In this document: one piece after another, positions 46,885 to 58,269 of the stretch | How positions within the stretch are numbered: position 1 is the first letter of the stretch | Layout of the letters: every line of letters begins with the position of its first letter | NCBI RefSeq assembly: GCF_022605725.1 | Contig: NC_065558.1 | Location: 1,302,001 to 1,366,000 of the forward strand | Direction: 5' to 3' | DNA: 64,000 bases | Source of the DNA: Anthonomus grandis grandis | Lineage: Eukaryota; Arthropoda; Insecta; Coleoptera; Curculionidae | Position numbers and translations under genes: made by a program | Notes under the pieces: generated by a model | Database searches by the model: none | Told to the model about the DNA's origin: nothing | The model's input: only the letters and a program-made list of their open reading frames with translations

Positions 46885-49800
46885 TTAATAAATTTTTTCC
46901 AACCTTAAGATTAATTATAAGAAATCGTGGTATGAAAAAATTAACATTTTTTATAGCGAGAATTTATTAATATTTATCCTTAAAGGTTATATCTGTATTG
47001 AATTAAAAGCCGTTGTTATAAATGACGAATTCGTACTCTCGGTCTGTTCGTATGATAATACGTGATGGATCTTTGAAGCACTATCCCTTTTACTATAAAT
47101 TAAATTAAATTAAATTCTTTGATATGGTACTCTTTTTTTATTTATTAGATTATTTTGAGAATTCTTTGTCTCGGTTTGGTTGTACAATAATATGTATACA
47201 TTAATTATCGTTAAATTATCTTTTTTATGGTATACTCAAATATTTGATGAAATTCTTTTGAAAAATCACTGGTTTTAGTCCATATTATCCAATCTAATAA
47301 CGCTGTTTTTATATTAAATATCTATATATAAAATTATGTCAAATTAAATAAACAGTGTTAATAAATTAAATATTGAATATATATTTTATGCAAAAAAACT
47401 TTTTTTTTATCAATAAAACCCTTACCCCCCCACCCACCCCAACCATTTGCCTTATAAGAAACTCTTTTGAAAAATCACCGTTTTTCGTCTATAATATCCA
47501 ATCTAATAGCACTGTTTTTGTATTAAATATTTATAAATATACATAATACAAAATTAAATAAACAAACTCTGTTATTTGATTAGATATTAACGACGAAACC
47601 AGCTGTTATTCATGCGTATTATTTTGGAAAACAAAGATTTTTAAAAACAATTTCTTACTGGTAAGGTGTGTGGGGTGGTTGGGGGGCTAAGGGTAGGATT
47701 AATGAAAAACGGTTTTTTGCATTAAATAATTGCCTGAAAAAAATGCTTATTAGAAAAATTATAGGTAATAAAAAAATCTATAGTTTTTGTATCTATACTT
47801 ATCTCACTTAACCTTAAGGTTTTCGAGTAAAACGTGGAAAAACCTTATTTTATTTCTCGAAAACAAGATATGTCACTATGACAATTGCATTGGTTGCTAT
47901 AAGTAAATTTTTTCCAATCTTAAGATTAATTATAAGAATTCGTGACATGTTCATGAAAAAATCAAAGCCTTTTATAGCCAGAATTTATTAATATTTATCC
48001 TTAATTGTTATATCTGTATGAAATTAAAAGCCGTTGTTATAAATGACGAATTCGTACTCTCGGTCTGTTTGTATGATAATACGTGATGGAATTTTGAAGG
48101 ACTTCCTACTCATTTTCTTCACTCAATTTTTTTTTACGTATTTCAATGCTAAAAATGAATTTTTGACAGCACTTTTACTATAAATTAAATTAAATTAAAT
48201 TTTTTGATATGGTACTCTTTTTTATTTATTAGATTGTTTTGAGAATTCTTTGTCTCGGTTTGTTTGTACAATAATATGTATACATTTATTATCGTTAAAT
48301 TATCGTATATTTCGTTTATTATAATATATATAGTTTTTTTGTATTGTTTACTCAAATATTTGATTTAATTCTTTTGAAAAATCACTGGTTTTAGTCCATA
48401 TTATCCAAACTGAGAACGCTGTTTTTATATTGAATATTTATATATAAAATTATGTCAAATTAAATAAACAGTGTTAATAAATTAAATATTGAATATATAT
48501 TTTATGCAAAAAAACTTTTTTTTTATCAATACAACCCTTACCCCCCCCCACCCACCCCAGCCATTTGCCTTATAAGAAATTCTTTTGAAAAATCACCGGT
48601 TTTCGTCCATAATATCCAATCTAATAGCACTGTTTTTGTATTAAATATTTATAAATATACATAATACAAAATTAAATAAACAAACCGTGTTATTAGATTA
48701 GATATTAACGATGAAACAAGCTGTTATTCGTGCGTATTATTTTGGAAAACAAAGATTTTCAAAAACAATTTCTTACTGGTAAGAAGTGTGGGGTGGGTGG
48801 GGGGCTAAGGGTAGGATTAATGAAAAACAGTTTTTTTGCATTAAATAATTGCCTGAAAAAAATGCTTATTAGACAAATTATAGGTAATTAAAAAATCTAT
48901 AGTTTTTGTATCTATACTTTTCTCACTTAACCTTAAGGTTTTCGAGTAAAACGTGGAAAAACCTTATTTCATTTCTCGAAAACAAGATATGTCACTATGA
49001 TAATTGCATTAGTTGTGCTATAAGTAAATTTTTTCCAACCTTAAGAATAATTATAAGAATTCGTGACATGTTCATGAAAAAATCAAAGCCTTTTATACCC
49101 AGAATTTATTAATATTTATGCTTAAAGGTTATATCTGTATGAAATTAAAAGCCGTTGTTATAAATGAGGAATTCGTACTCTCGGTCTGTTTGTATGACAG
49201 TACGTGATGGAATTTTGAAGGACTTATTTTCTGCACTTAATTTTTTTTTACGTATTTCAATGCTAAAAATGAATTTTTGACAGCACTTTTACTATAAATT
49301 AAATTAAAATAAATTCCTTGATATAGTACTCTTTTTTATTTATTAGATTTTTTTTGGGAATCTTTGTCTCAGTTTGTCTGTACAATAATATGTATACATT
49401 AATTATCGTTAAATTATCGTATATTTCGTTTATTATATTGATTTTTTTGTATGGTATACTCAAATATTTTATGAAATTCTTTTGAAAAATCACTGGTTTT
49501 AGTCCATATTAACCAATCTAATAACGCTGTTTTTATATTAAATATCTATATATAAAATTATGTTAAATTAAATAAACAATGTTAATAAATTAAATATTGA
49601 ATATATATTTTATGCAAAAAAACTTTTTTTTATCAATACAACCCTTAGCCCCCCACCCACCCCAACCATTTGCCTTATAAGAAACTCTTTTGAAAAATCA
49701 CCGTTTTTCGTCTATAATATCCAATCTAATAGCACTGTTTTTGTATTAAATATTTATAAATATACATAATACAAAATTAAATAAACAAACTCTGTTATTT

Positions 49801-51235
49801 GATTAGATATTAACGACGAGACCAACTGTTATTCGTGCGTATTATTTTGGAAAACAAAGATTTTCAAAAACCATTTCTTACTAGTAAGGTGTGTGGGGTG
49901 GGTGGGGGGGCTAAGGGTAGGATTAATGAAAAACGGTTTTTTTGCATTAAATAATTGCCTGAAAAAAATGCTTATTAGAAAAATTATAGGTAATAAAAAA
50001 ATCTATAGTTTTTGTATCTATACGTTTCTCACTTAACCTTAAGGTTTTCGAGTAAAACGTGGAAAAACCTTATTTTATTTCTCGAAAACAAGATATGTCG
50101 CTATGGCAATTGCATTAGTTGTGCTATAAGTAAATTTTTTCCAACCTTAAGAATAATTATAAGAATTCGTGACATGTTCATGAAAAAATCAAAGCCTTTT
50201 ATACCCAGAATTTATTAATATTTATGCTTAAAGGTTATATCTGTATGAAATTAAAAGCCGTTGTTATAAATGAGGAATTCGTACTCTCGGTCTGTTTGTA
50301 TGACAGTACGTGATGGAATTTTGAAGGACTTATTTTCTGCACTTAATTTTTTTTTTACGTATTTCAATGCTAAAAATGAATTTTTGACAGCACTTTTACT
50401 ATAAATTAAATTAAAATAAATTCCTTGATATAGTACTCTTTTTTATTTATTAGATTTTTTTTGGGAATTCTTTGTCTCAGTTTGTCTGTACAATAATATG
50501 TATACATTAATTATCGTTAAATTATCGTATATTTCGTTTATTATATTAATTTTTTTGTATGGTATACTCAAATATTTTATGAAATTCTTTTGAAAAATCA
50601 CTGGTTTTAGTCCATAATATTCAATCTAATAACGCTGTTTTCATATTGAATATCTATATATAAAATTATGTCAAATTAAATAAACAATGTTAATAAATTA
50701 AATATTGAATATATATTTTATGCAAAAAAACTTTTTTTTATCAATACAACCCTTACCCCCCCCCACCCACCCCTACCATTTGCCTTATAAGACATTCTTT
50801 TGAAAAATCAGCGTTTTTCGACCATAATATCCAATCTAATAGCACTGTTTTTGTATTAAATATTTATTAATATACATAATACAAATTTAAATAAGCAAAC
50901 CGTGTTATTAGATTAGATATTAACGATGAAACAAGCTGTTATTCATGCGTATTATTTTGGAAAACAAAGATTTTCAAAAACAATTTTTTACTGGTATGGT
51001 GTGTGGGGTGGGTGGGGGGCTAAGGGTAGGATTAATGAAAAACGGTTTTTTTGCATTAAATAATTGCCTGAAAAAAATGCTTATTAGAAAAATTATAGGT
51101 AATAAAAAAATCTATAGTTTTTGTATCTATACTGTTCTCACTTAATTTTAAGGTTTTTGAGTAAAACGTGGAAAAACCTTATTTTATTTCTCGAAATCAA
51201 GATGTATCGCTATGAAAATTGCAGTAGTTGTGCCA
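46885..51235. repeat. ~1.1 kb tandem repeat (about 4 copies)
   Basis: 'Gtactctcggtctgtttgta' recurs near 47034, 48055, 49175 and 50281. 'Aaccttaaggttttcgagta' recurs near 47813, 48930, 50036 and (changed) 51145, giving a period of about 1.02-1.12 kb. Each unit holds a fold-back of about 300 bases, whose arms end in a C-rich string (CCCTTACCCCCCCACCCACC type) and, about 250 bases later, a G-rich string (GGGGTGGGTGGGGGGCTAAG type). Unit 2 gained a 'tcctactcattttcttcact' stretch near 48100. Short open frames inside are by-products. Confidence 0.92.
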
Positions 51236-51289
51236 TTTTAATCACAAAAGTGGAAATTCTAAATAGATAAATCTTTAAAAAAGTCTTTA

Positions 51290-52260
51290 AGTCATAAGGA
51301 TTTTTTGAAAAATCTCACAGAAACGAGTTATATCTAAAGAGGCTTCTTCAAAAAAACAAAGGGGTACCCATGGAAAGAATGTTGATAATTTTGGTTTTTA
51401 TTTTTTTTCTGGAAAACTATTGCTTAAAGGAAAAAATTGTTAGGACAAAAATTGTTTGGAATATTAATGCGCATCAGATGCATTAGAAAAATATATTTTA
51501 TATGTTACAGTTTTCTAGAAAATTTGGAAAAACTTCGTAATAGTTTTCCTTAATTTTCTCGAAAACTGCTTAAAATATTGAAAATTTCCTTTTAACATTG
51601 TATTCCAAATCAAAAATAGAATAAATCATATAGGATGGTATTTGGTCCTAAATTTCTAAATAAAGAAGTCATGGGACATTTTTGAAAAATTAAAAAAAAT
51701 TTTGAGCGAGAAAGTCGAAATTTTTATTATTTAGGTCCTAGGTTAGGTCTTATTTATACCAATAATTGTTGTGTACGTTTTCTTTTATTACGCTGATCAC
51801 CACTCTATTATACCTAATGTAGCTCTGTATGTAATGAACTTTTATTGGTTTATTATTATTATTGTATTGACTTTAGTACTGCTTTATATTATAATTATAA
51901 TTATTGTAATGTATGTAGCTATTATGCTAAAAAAACTTCTCTATTATTATTATGAAATAATAAATCGTTAAAAAATCTTCAAAAAAGTTGTATAAATTTT
52001 TTTATATTCAAAGGGATTATGGAAAAATGTTGATAATTTTGATATTTATTTTTTTTTCCGGAAAACTATTGGTTGGAGGTAAAAATTGTTAAAATAAAAG
52101 TTATTTGAAATTTTAATGCGCATCAGATGCTTTAGAAAAATAATTTTTAGATCCAACAGTTTTCCTAAAAATTTTTTAAAATTGGGAAAAACCTCTAAAC
52201 AACTTTTCCTAATTTTCTCGAAAACTACCAAAAAAAAAAAAAAGAAAAATTTTCTTTTAG
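51290..52260. repeat. Two diverged direct copies of a ~370 bp segment
   Basis: Bases 51300-51590 and 51970-52240 share 'atgttgataattttg', 'ggaaaactattg', 'aatgcgcatcagatgc', 'ttttcctaattttctcgaa' and 'aaaactgc/aaaactacc' in order. Between them (about 51735-51968) lies an unrelated T/A-rich segment ending in AATAATAAATCG, which could be a retroelement tail. No gene is seen. Confidence 0.75.
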
Positions 52261-52310
52261 CATGGTATTCTTAATCAAAAATAGAACAAATCATGCAAAA
52301 TGGTAGCATC

Positions 52311-52345
52311 CTGAAGATACAAATATATCGTGCGAAACGTCAGCT
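52311..52345 (+). ncRNA. Weak hammerhead-like motif
   Basis: CTGAAGA (fits CTGANGA) at 52311-52317 is followed 15 bases later by CGAAACGTC. The intervening bases do not form a clean stem II, so it is probably decayed or coincidental. It is listed because the same box order is seen at 8030 and 17792. Confidence 0.2.
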
Positions 52346-53195
52346 AGTTTGGATAGTATTGAACTTTTATTTTATTAATCTTTAAATATAACCTTATTAT
52401 ACACCATATTTGGTTCATTAATTAAAAAATATTATAATAAATATTAAATACTATATAGAAAAACATTTAGTTCTAAATTTTTAAATAAAGAAGAAGTTAT
52501 ACTAGATTTTTGAAAAATTGGAAAATTTTTGGGCGCATCAGATTTAATAAAAAAAATCCAATAATTATCCAGAATAATTAATATTTAAGCAGAACAACTT
52601 TCAACACCGATTAATAAAATTACTTTCTTCCTGAATATGCCCTTAAAATATAACGTTGCCTTTTGCAATTTAACTGACTCTGTATAAAGTTTGTATCAGA
52701 TCGTTGCTATTTCTAACGGCACTAATTCGATCATCACGTATTAAAAAATTACGCTTGACATAGGTTATACTCCCTCCAGCCATCATTATAACAGAGAGTT
52801 TCCTGGATAATTGCCTAAAATGCTCATGTTACATTGTCCTAGGATCCAGGTACAGGAAATTAAACTTCTCTACACTCGGGAGTGCTAATACAGAAGATCT
52901 TAGTAAGGAATTTCTGATATATATATATATATATATACTACATGTTGTATAGAATTCGAATTGTGATAAGAATTCTCTAAAAAACTTGGCAAATTATTGA
53001 CAAATATTGACAAGTTCCTAACGCAAATTTTGAATTTAATCCTAAAAAAATCCATTTAACCATATACCTAACGATAGGTACGTGTTTTTTCTTTTACTCT
53101 CACATAAGAAAAACGAATAAAAAAATTAGTAATGCGTGGGGTGTGTACTTAATCCATCCTGGATCGTGCCTTTCAATTAGTCAGACTCGAGCCGG
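52346..53195. other. Gene-free intron sequence with a TA microsatellite
   Basis: A (TA)n run of about 10 units lies at 52917-52937. No gene or array is seen. Confidence 0.55.
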
Positions 53196-56100
53196 TTGTA
53201 CGTGTCGAAACGTGTGCCTTTATAGCGAGCATTTCTTTTCCAGTTTTTCCGGAATACGAGAATTGCGTGACGTGTTCCCTGAACTTACGTTTAACAAAAA
53301 AAAAAAAAAAGAAAGGATATATATTCGTGTTTTGGTAAGTCGGCTAATTTTAGGATACGAGGGTTATTGTTTCCAAGTTATATTTTAAGAAATAACGTTT
53401 CATTATGTGATATTTATTGGATTATGTATTTATTATGAGAAGTAATTTTTTTTCGGGTTATTTAGGTCTAATAAGGGATAATTTATTTATTTTTAGAGAG
53501 TTTTTTTAGGTTATGCTGAGATAGGAATTTAGGAAATTAAGGAAATTTTTAAATATTAAGTAGACATTTTAAGAAGAAATAAAAATTTGGCACGAAAATT
53601 GGGGTTGCACCTTAAGGGTGAAAAATATTCATAAATAATTTTATCGAGGCAAGAAATACATAGGAACGACTGCCTGGAATAAGTCATTAATTTCTTCCAG
53701 GAAATTGGAATTGAATTCTACTTTGAAGATAGAGAAATTATTGTCAAAACTAAATTCTTATTTTATTCCAGGCAATTGAAGGCAATTTTTGAAAGAAGTT
53801 GTTACATTAGGGTCAAAAGTTGTACAGAACTAGACTAAATTTTTATTTTATTCCAGGCAATTGAGGGCGATTTTTACGTTTTAAGGCAAGAAATTACTGC
53901 CTAGAATAAATAATTAATTTGCGCCGGTTGTACGTTTCGAAACGTGTGCCTTTATACGAGCATTTCTTTTCCAGTTTTTCTGAAATACGAGAATTACGTG
54001 TCGTATTCCCTGAACTTAAGTTTAACAAAAAAAAAAAAAGCCTCGATCGAGGCAAGAAATACACAGGAATGACTGCCTGGAATAAGTCATTAATTTCTTC
54101 CAGGAAATTGGAATTGAATTCTACTTTGATGATAGAGAAATTACTGTCTAAACAAAATTTTTATTTTATTCCAGGCAATTGAGGGCGATTTTGACGTGTC
54201 AAGGCAAAAAATGACTGCCTAGAATAAAGTTTTAATTTATTTATTTTAAAGAACTGGACTTGAAATCTACTCGGGTTATTTAGGTCTAATAAGGGTTAAT
54301 TTATTTATTTTTAAAGAGTTTTTTTTAGGTTATGCTGAGATAAGAATTTAGGAAATTAAGGAAATTTCTAGATAGGTGCAAGACATTTAAATATAATTTT
54401 AATTTTTTTAAATGTCATTTGAAATTTCTAAATAATGAGTAGACATTTTATGAAGAAATAAAAATTTTGCACAAAAAACGAATCAAAAAATTGGGGTTGC
54501 ACTTTAAGGGTGAAAAATATTCATAAAAAATTTTAGCGAGGCAAGAAATACACAGGAATGACTGCCTGGAATAAGTCATTAATTTCTTCCAGGAAATTGG
54601 AATTGAATTCTACTTTGAAGATAGAGAAATTACTGTCTAAACAAAATTCTTATTTTATTCCAGGCAATTGAAGGCAATTTTTACGTGTTAAGGCAAGACA
54701 TGACTGCCTAGAATAAATTTTTAATTTATTTTAAAGAACTGGACTTGAAATCTACTCGGGTTATTTAGGTCTAATAAGGGTTAATTTATTTATTTTTAGA
54801 GAGTTTTTTAGGTTATGCTGAGATAAGAATTTAGGAAATTTAGGAAATTTCTAAATAGGTGCAAGACATTTAAATATAATTTTATTTTTTTTAATGTCAT
54901 TCGAAATTTCTAAATAATAAGTAGATATTTTAAGAAGAAATAAAAATTTGGCACAAAAAACGAATCAAAAAATTGGGGTTGCATTTTAAGGGTGGAAAAT
55001 ATTCATAATTAATTTTATCGAGGCAAGAAATACACAGGAATGACTGCCTGGAATAAGTCATTAATTTCTTCCAGGAAATTGGAATTGAATTTTACTTTGA
55101 TGATAGAGAAATTACTGTCTAAACTAAATTTTTATTTTATTCCAGGCAATTGAGGGTGATTTGTACGTGTCAAGGCAAAAAATGACTGCCTAGAATAAAT
55201 TATTAGTTTCTTTCAGGTAACTGGACTTGAAATCTACTTTAAGAGGTTAAAATATCAAAAAGTTGTTACATTAGGGTCAGAAGTTATACAGAAATTACTA
55301 ACTAGACTAAATTTTTACTTTATTCTAGGCAATTGAGGGCGATTTTTACGTGTCAAGGCAAAAAATGACTGCCTAGAATAAATTATTAATTTATTTTAAA
55401 AAACTGGACTTGAAATCTACTTTAAGAGTTAAAAATATCAAGAAGTCGTTACATTAGGGTCAGAAGTTATACAGTAATTGCTAACTAGACTAAATTTTTA
55501 TTTTATTCCAGGCAATTGAGGGTGATTTTTACGTTTTAAGGCAAGAAATTACTGCCTAGAATAAATAATTAATTTGCGCCGGTTGTACGTGTCGAAACGT
55601 GTGCCTTTATACGAGCATTTCTTTTCCAGTTTTTCCGAAATACGAGAATTGCGTGACGTGTTTCCTTTTTTAGCTTCTTTAGGGCAGAGCAGCGTTAAGG
55701 TTGTATCACATAGGTCGATTATGCTTCCTTAGTGTGGTTGCTGTATTTTTGCTTTGATTTTCTGGTTGCCCTGCCTTAAAGAAGCCAAAAAGGAGAATCA
55801 GGTGTGGGCACCTACCATCTTTATTTGTTCTGCTTCGTGTTATGGAATATCCCGATTAACCTGCTCTTTTACTGCTTGTATTGTTTTAAAATAAGTTTTT
55901 TATATATTTCCGGAATTTGACTCATTTTCCATTTGGTTCTATGTATTTGAAATTATTTCTTTTAAGCAAAACTCGCTTAAAAATAAGATATTTTCAAAAA
56001 AATACCCACATATTGGGTGAAAGAGACCTCTGAAGATTAGTGTTACAATATCGTTAAAAAATAGTTCCATTTTGAGCCCTTTAAAACTTACATAATGTTT

Positions 56101-57065
56101 ACATTGCACCCTAGGAAAAGAAACTTTAGGACTCTCAAACGTTCAAGTCAAACTCGCTAAAAAATAGGCTCGATATAACTTAGTTTTAACAAAAAAAAAA
56201 AAAAAAGAAAGGATATATTTATTGTTTTCGAGTTATATTTTAAGAAATAACGTTTCATTATGTGATATTTATTGGATTATGTATTTATTATGAGAAGTAA
56301 TTTTTTTTCGGGTTATTTAGGTCTAATAAGGGATAATTTATTTATTTTTAGAGAGTTTTTTTTAGGTTATGCTGAGATAGGAATTTAGGAAATTAAGGAA
56401 ATTTCTAAATAATAAGTAGACATTTTAAGAAGAAATAAAAATTTGGCACAAAAAACGAATCAAAAAATGGGGTTGCACTTTAAGGGTGAAAAATATTCAT
56501 AATTAATTTTATCGAGGCAAGAAATACACAGGAATGACTGCCTGGAATAAGTCATTAATTTCTTCCAGGAAATTGGAATTGAATTTTACTTTGATAATAG
56601 AGAAATTACTGTCTAAACTAAATTTTTATTTTATTCCAGGCAATTGAGGGCGATTTTTACTTGTCAAGGCAAAAAATGACTGCCTAGAATAAATTTTTAA
56701 TTTCTTTTAAAGAACTGGACTTGAAATCTACTTTAAGAGTTAAAAATACCAAGAAATTATAACATTAGAGTCAAAAATTACTATCTGGAATAAATTATTA
56801 TTACATTCCAGGTAATTAGGGTTGATTTTTACCGTAAGACAAATAATGACTCCCTAGAATAAACTATATTGACTTCTTTTAGGGAATTGTACTTGAAATC
56901 TACGTTAAGGGTTAAAAATATCAAGAAATTGTTACATTAGGGTCAACTCATTAGAGACTACTCTATTGATTATTCCAGGTAATTGGGCGTAGTTTTTACT
57001 TAAAGGCAAGCAGTGACTGCCTGGAATAAATTATCAATTTCTTACAGGAAATTTGGGTTCAATTC
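53196..57065. repeat. Composite tandem array rich in CCTGGAATAA motifs
   Basis: The unit landmark 'gaggcaagaaatacacagga' occurs near 53647, 54050, 54537, 55019 and 56514, spaced 403, 487, 482 and about 1495 bases. Inside units, ACTGCCTGGAATAA, TTCTTCCAGGAAATTG and TTATTCCAGGCAATTGAGG alternate in opposite orientation. A second module ('gccggttgtacgtgtcgaaa', then 'cgtgtgcctttata') occurs near 53191, 53926 and 55576 and is followed by a long A-run (53296, 54027). The module order is shuffled between units, so this is a mosaic, not a clean satellite. Bases 56760-57060 hold the most diverged copies. Confidence 0.85.
55663..55795. repeat. Hairpin-forming insertion in the composite array
   Basis: 'Ttagcttctttagggcag' (55667-55686) and 'ctgccttaaagaagccaaaa' (55771-55792) are near-perfect reverse complements around a loop of about 85 bases. 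It sits in a segment (about 55660-56190) absent from the other units. That segment ends at the A-run and 'gaaaggatatat' seen at the end of the first unit, so it looks inserted. Confidence 0.65.
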
Positions 57066-58269
57066 TACCAAAAGGTTTAGACATATCCAGAGATTGTGAA
57101 ATCAGGACGAGAAGTCGCAAATTTTATACCTAAAGTGTTCAGGGTAATCTCGGGATTTTTTAATTTTTAAAATCAATTCGAATCTCTGGACCGTATATTT
57201 GTTTTTCAGGGTTGTTCGCTTTCCCCTTCCTTTATGAGGGATTAAATAGTGGCTCATTTACAGGAAATCGATTTTTAATTTAGTTAACATTTTCGATAAA
57301 TACGTAATCTAACGAATATGTAAAAAAATGACTCGTGAAACCTTAATTAGTGATTAGAAACAGATAGACTCAATAAACTAGGAAACCTTAAATTCCCAGA
57401 AGGTATAAAAAATCAGGTAATATATCCGAAAGAAAATTAAAAATTATCTTAAGCATCTGGAAAATTAATTGTTATATAAAACTATAAAAAATCGTTAAAA
57501 GTCCAAAAAAATCATATGAACCCAAGTGTATGGATGAAAAATAATACTGACTCAATCTATATAATTTAATAATTATATTTCTCTTGCGTGAGAATAAATA
57601 CAATTATCAAAAACAAATTTACAATTATAAAAAAAAATAAAATATGCTAAATTATTTTATTATTAACAATCACGTTATCTATAAACATCTATTATACTAA
57701 ATACAAATTAATAAATTTTCCCCGAATCCCGGCTTTTCAATTAAACTTAACGAACTAAATTCATTAAATGCATTATATATATTTGTTGTTCGGGCCGTAT
57801 GTATATACACGTAAACGCTAAATAGAGAGAGAGATTTTATTTGTTCAAATTATTTGAAAAAAATTGTATAGTTGCAATCTCTATATAAATTGGTCCAATT
57901 AGTTTACATAAATTGTTGATATTTGAATGGGAGATTTTTAAAACATGGCAAATTCATATTAGTTCTTTCTAATTTTGAAATTCGGAGGTTTTTAACTTGT
58001 AAGGTTTTCTATCCAGATGACTGTGCAGCTTGGATATTTTCAACAAATAAATTCCCATTAAAGTATGTTTAGTATGGGAATTTCGTGTTCTTACTATCTA
58101 GCGAATCTCGGGAATTAATAATAGAAAGAGCGATTTACACGCAATATGAGGATTTAGCCCTATTACGATGGAATTAACAAACGAAAAATATATTATTGTG
58201 TAATATAATTTTTATGTATAACCCTGCTTGCTTGTACGTCACAAAAAAACCAGATTCGAGCAAAATTAA
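57066..58269. other. Gene-free intron sequence
   Basis: Mixed AT-rich sequence with a GAGAGAGAGA run near 57829. No array, element end or exon pair is supported. Confidence 0.5.

Noticed and set aside
53196..55620. CGAAACGTGT in the 53-56 kb modules as hammerhead cores
   Set aside because: GAAAC is present but no CTGANGA box lies at the required distance. The string is partly explained by a palindrome (ACGTTTCGAAACGT).
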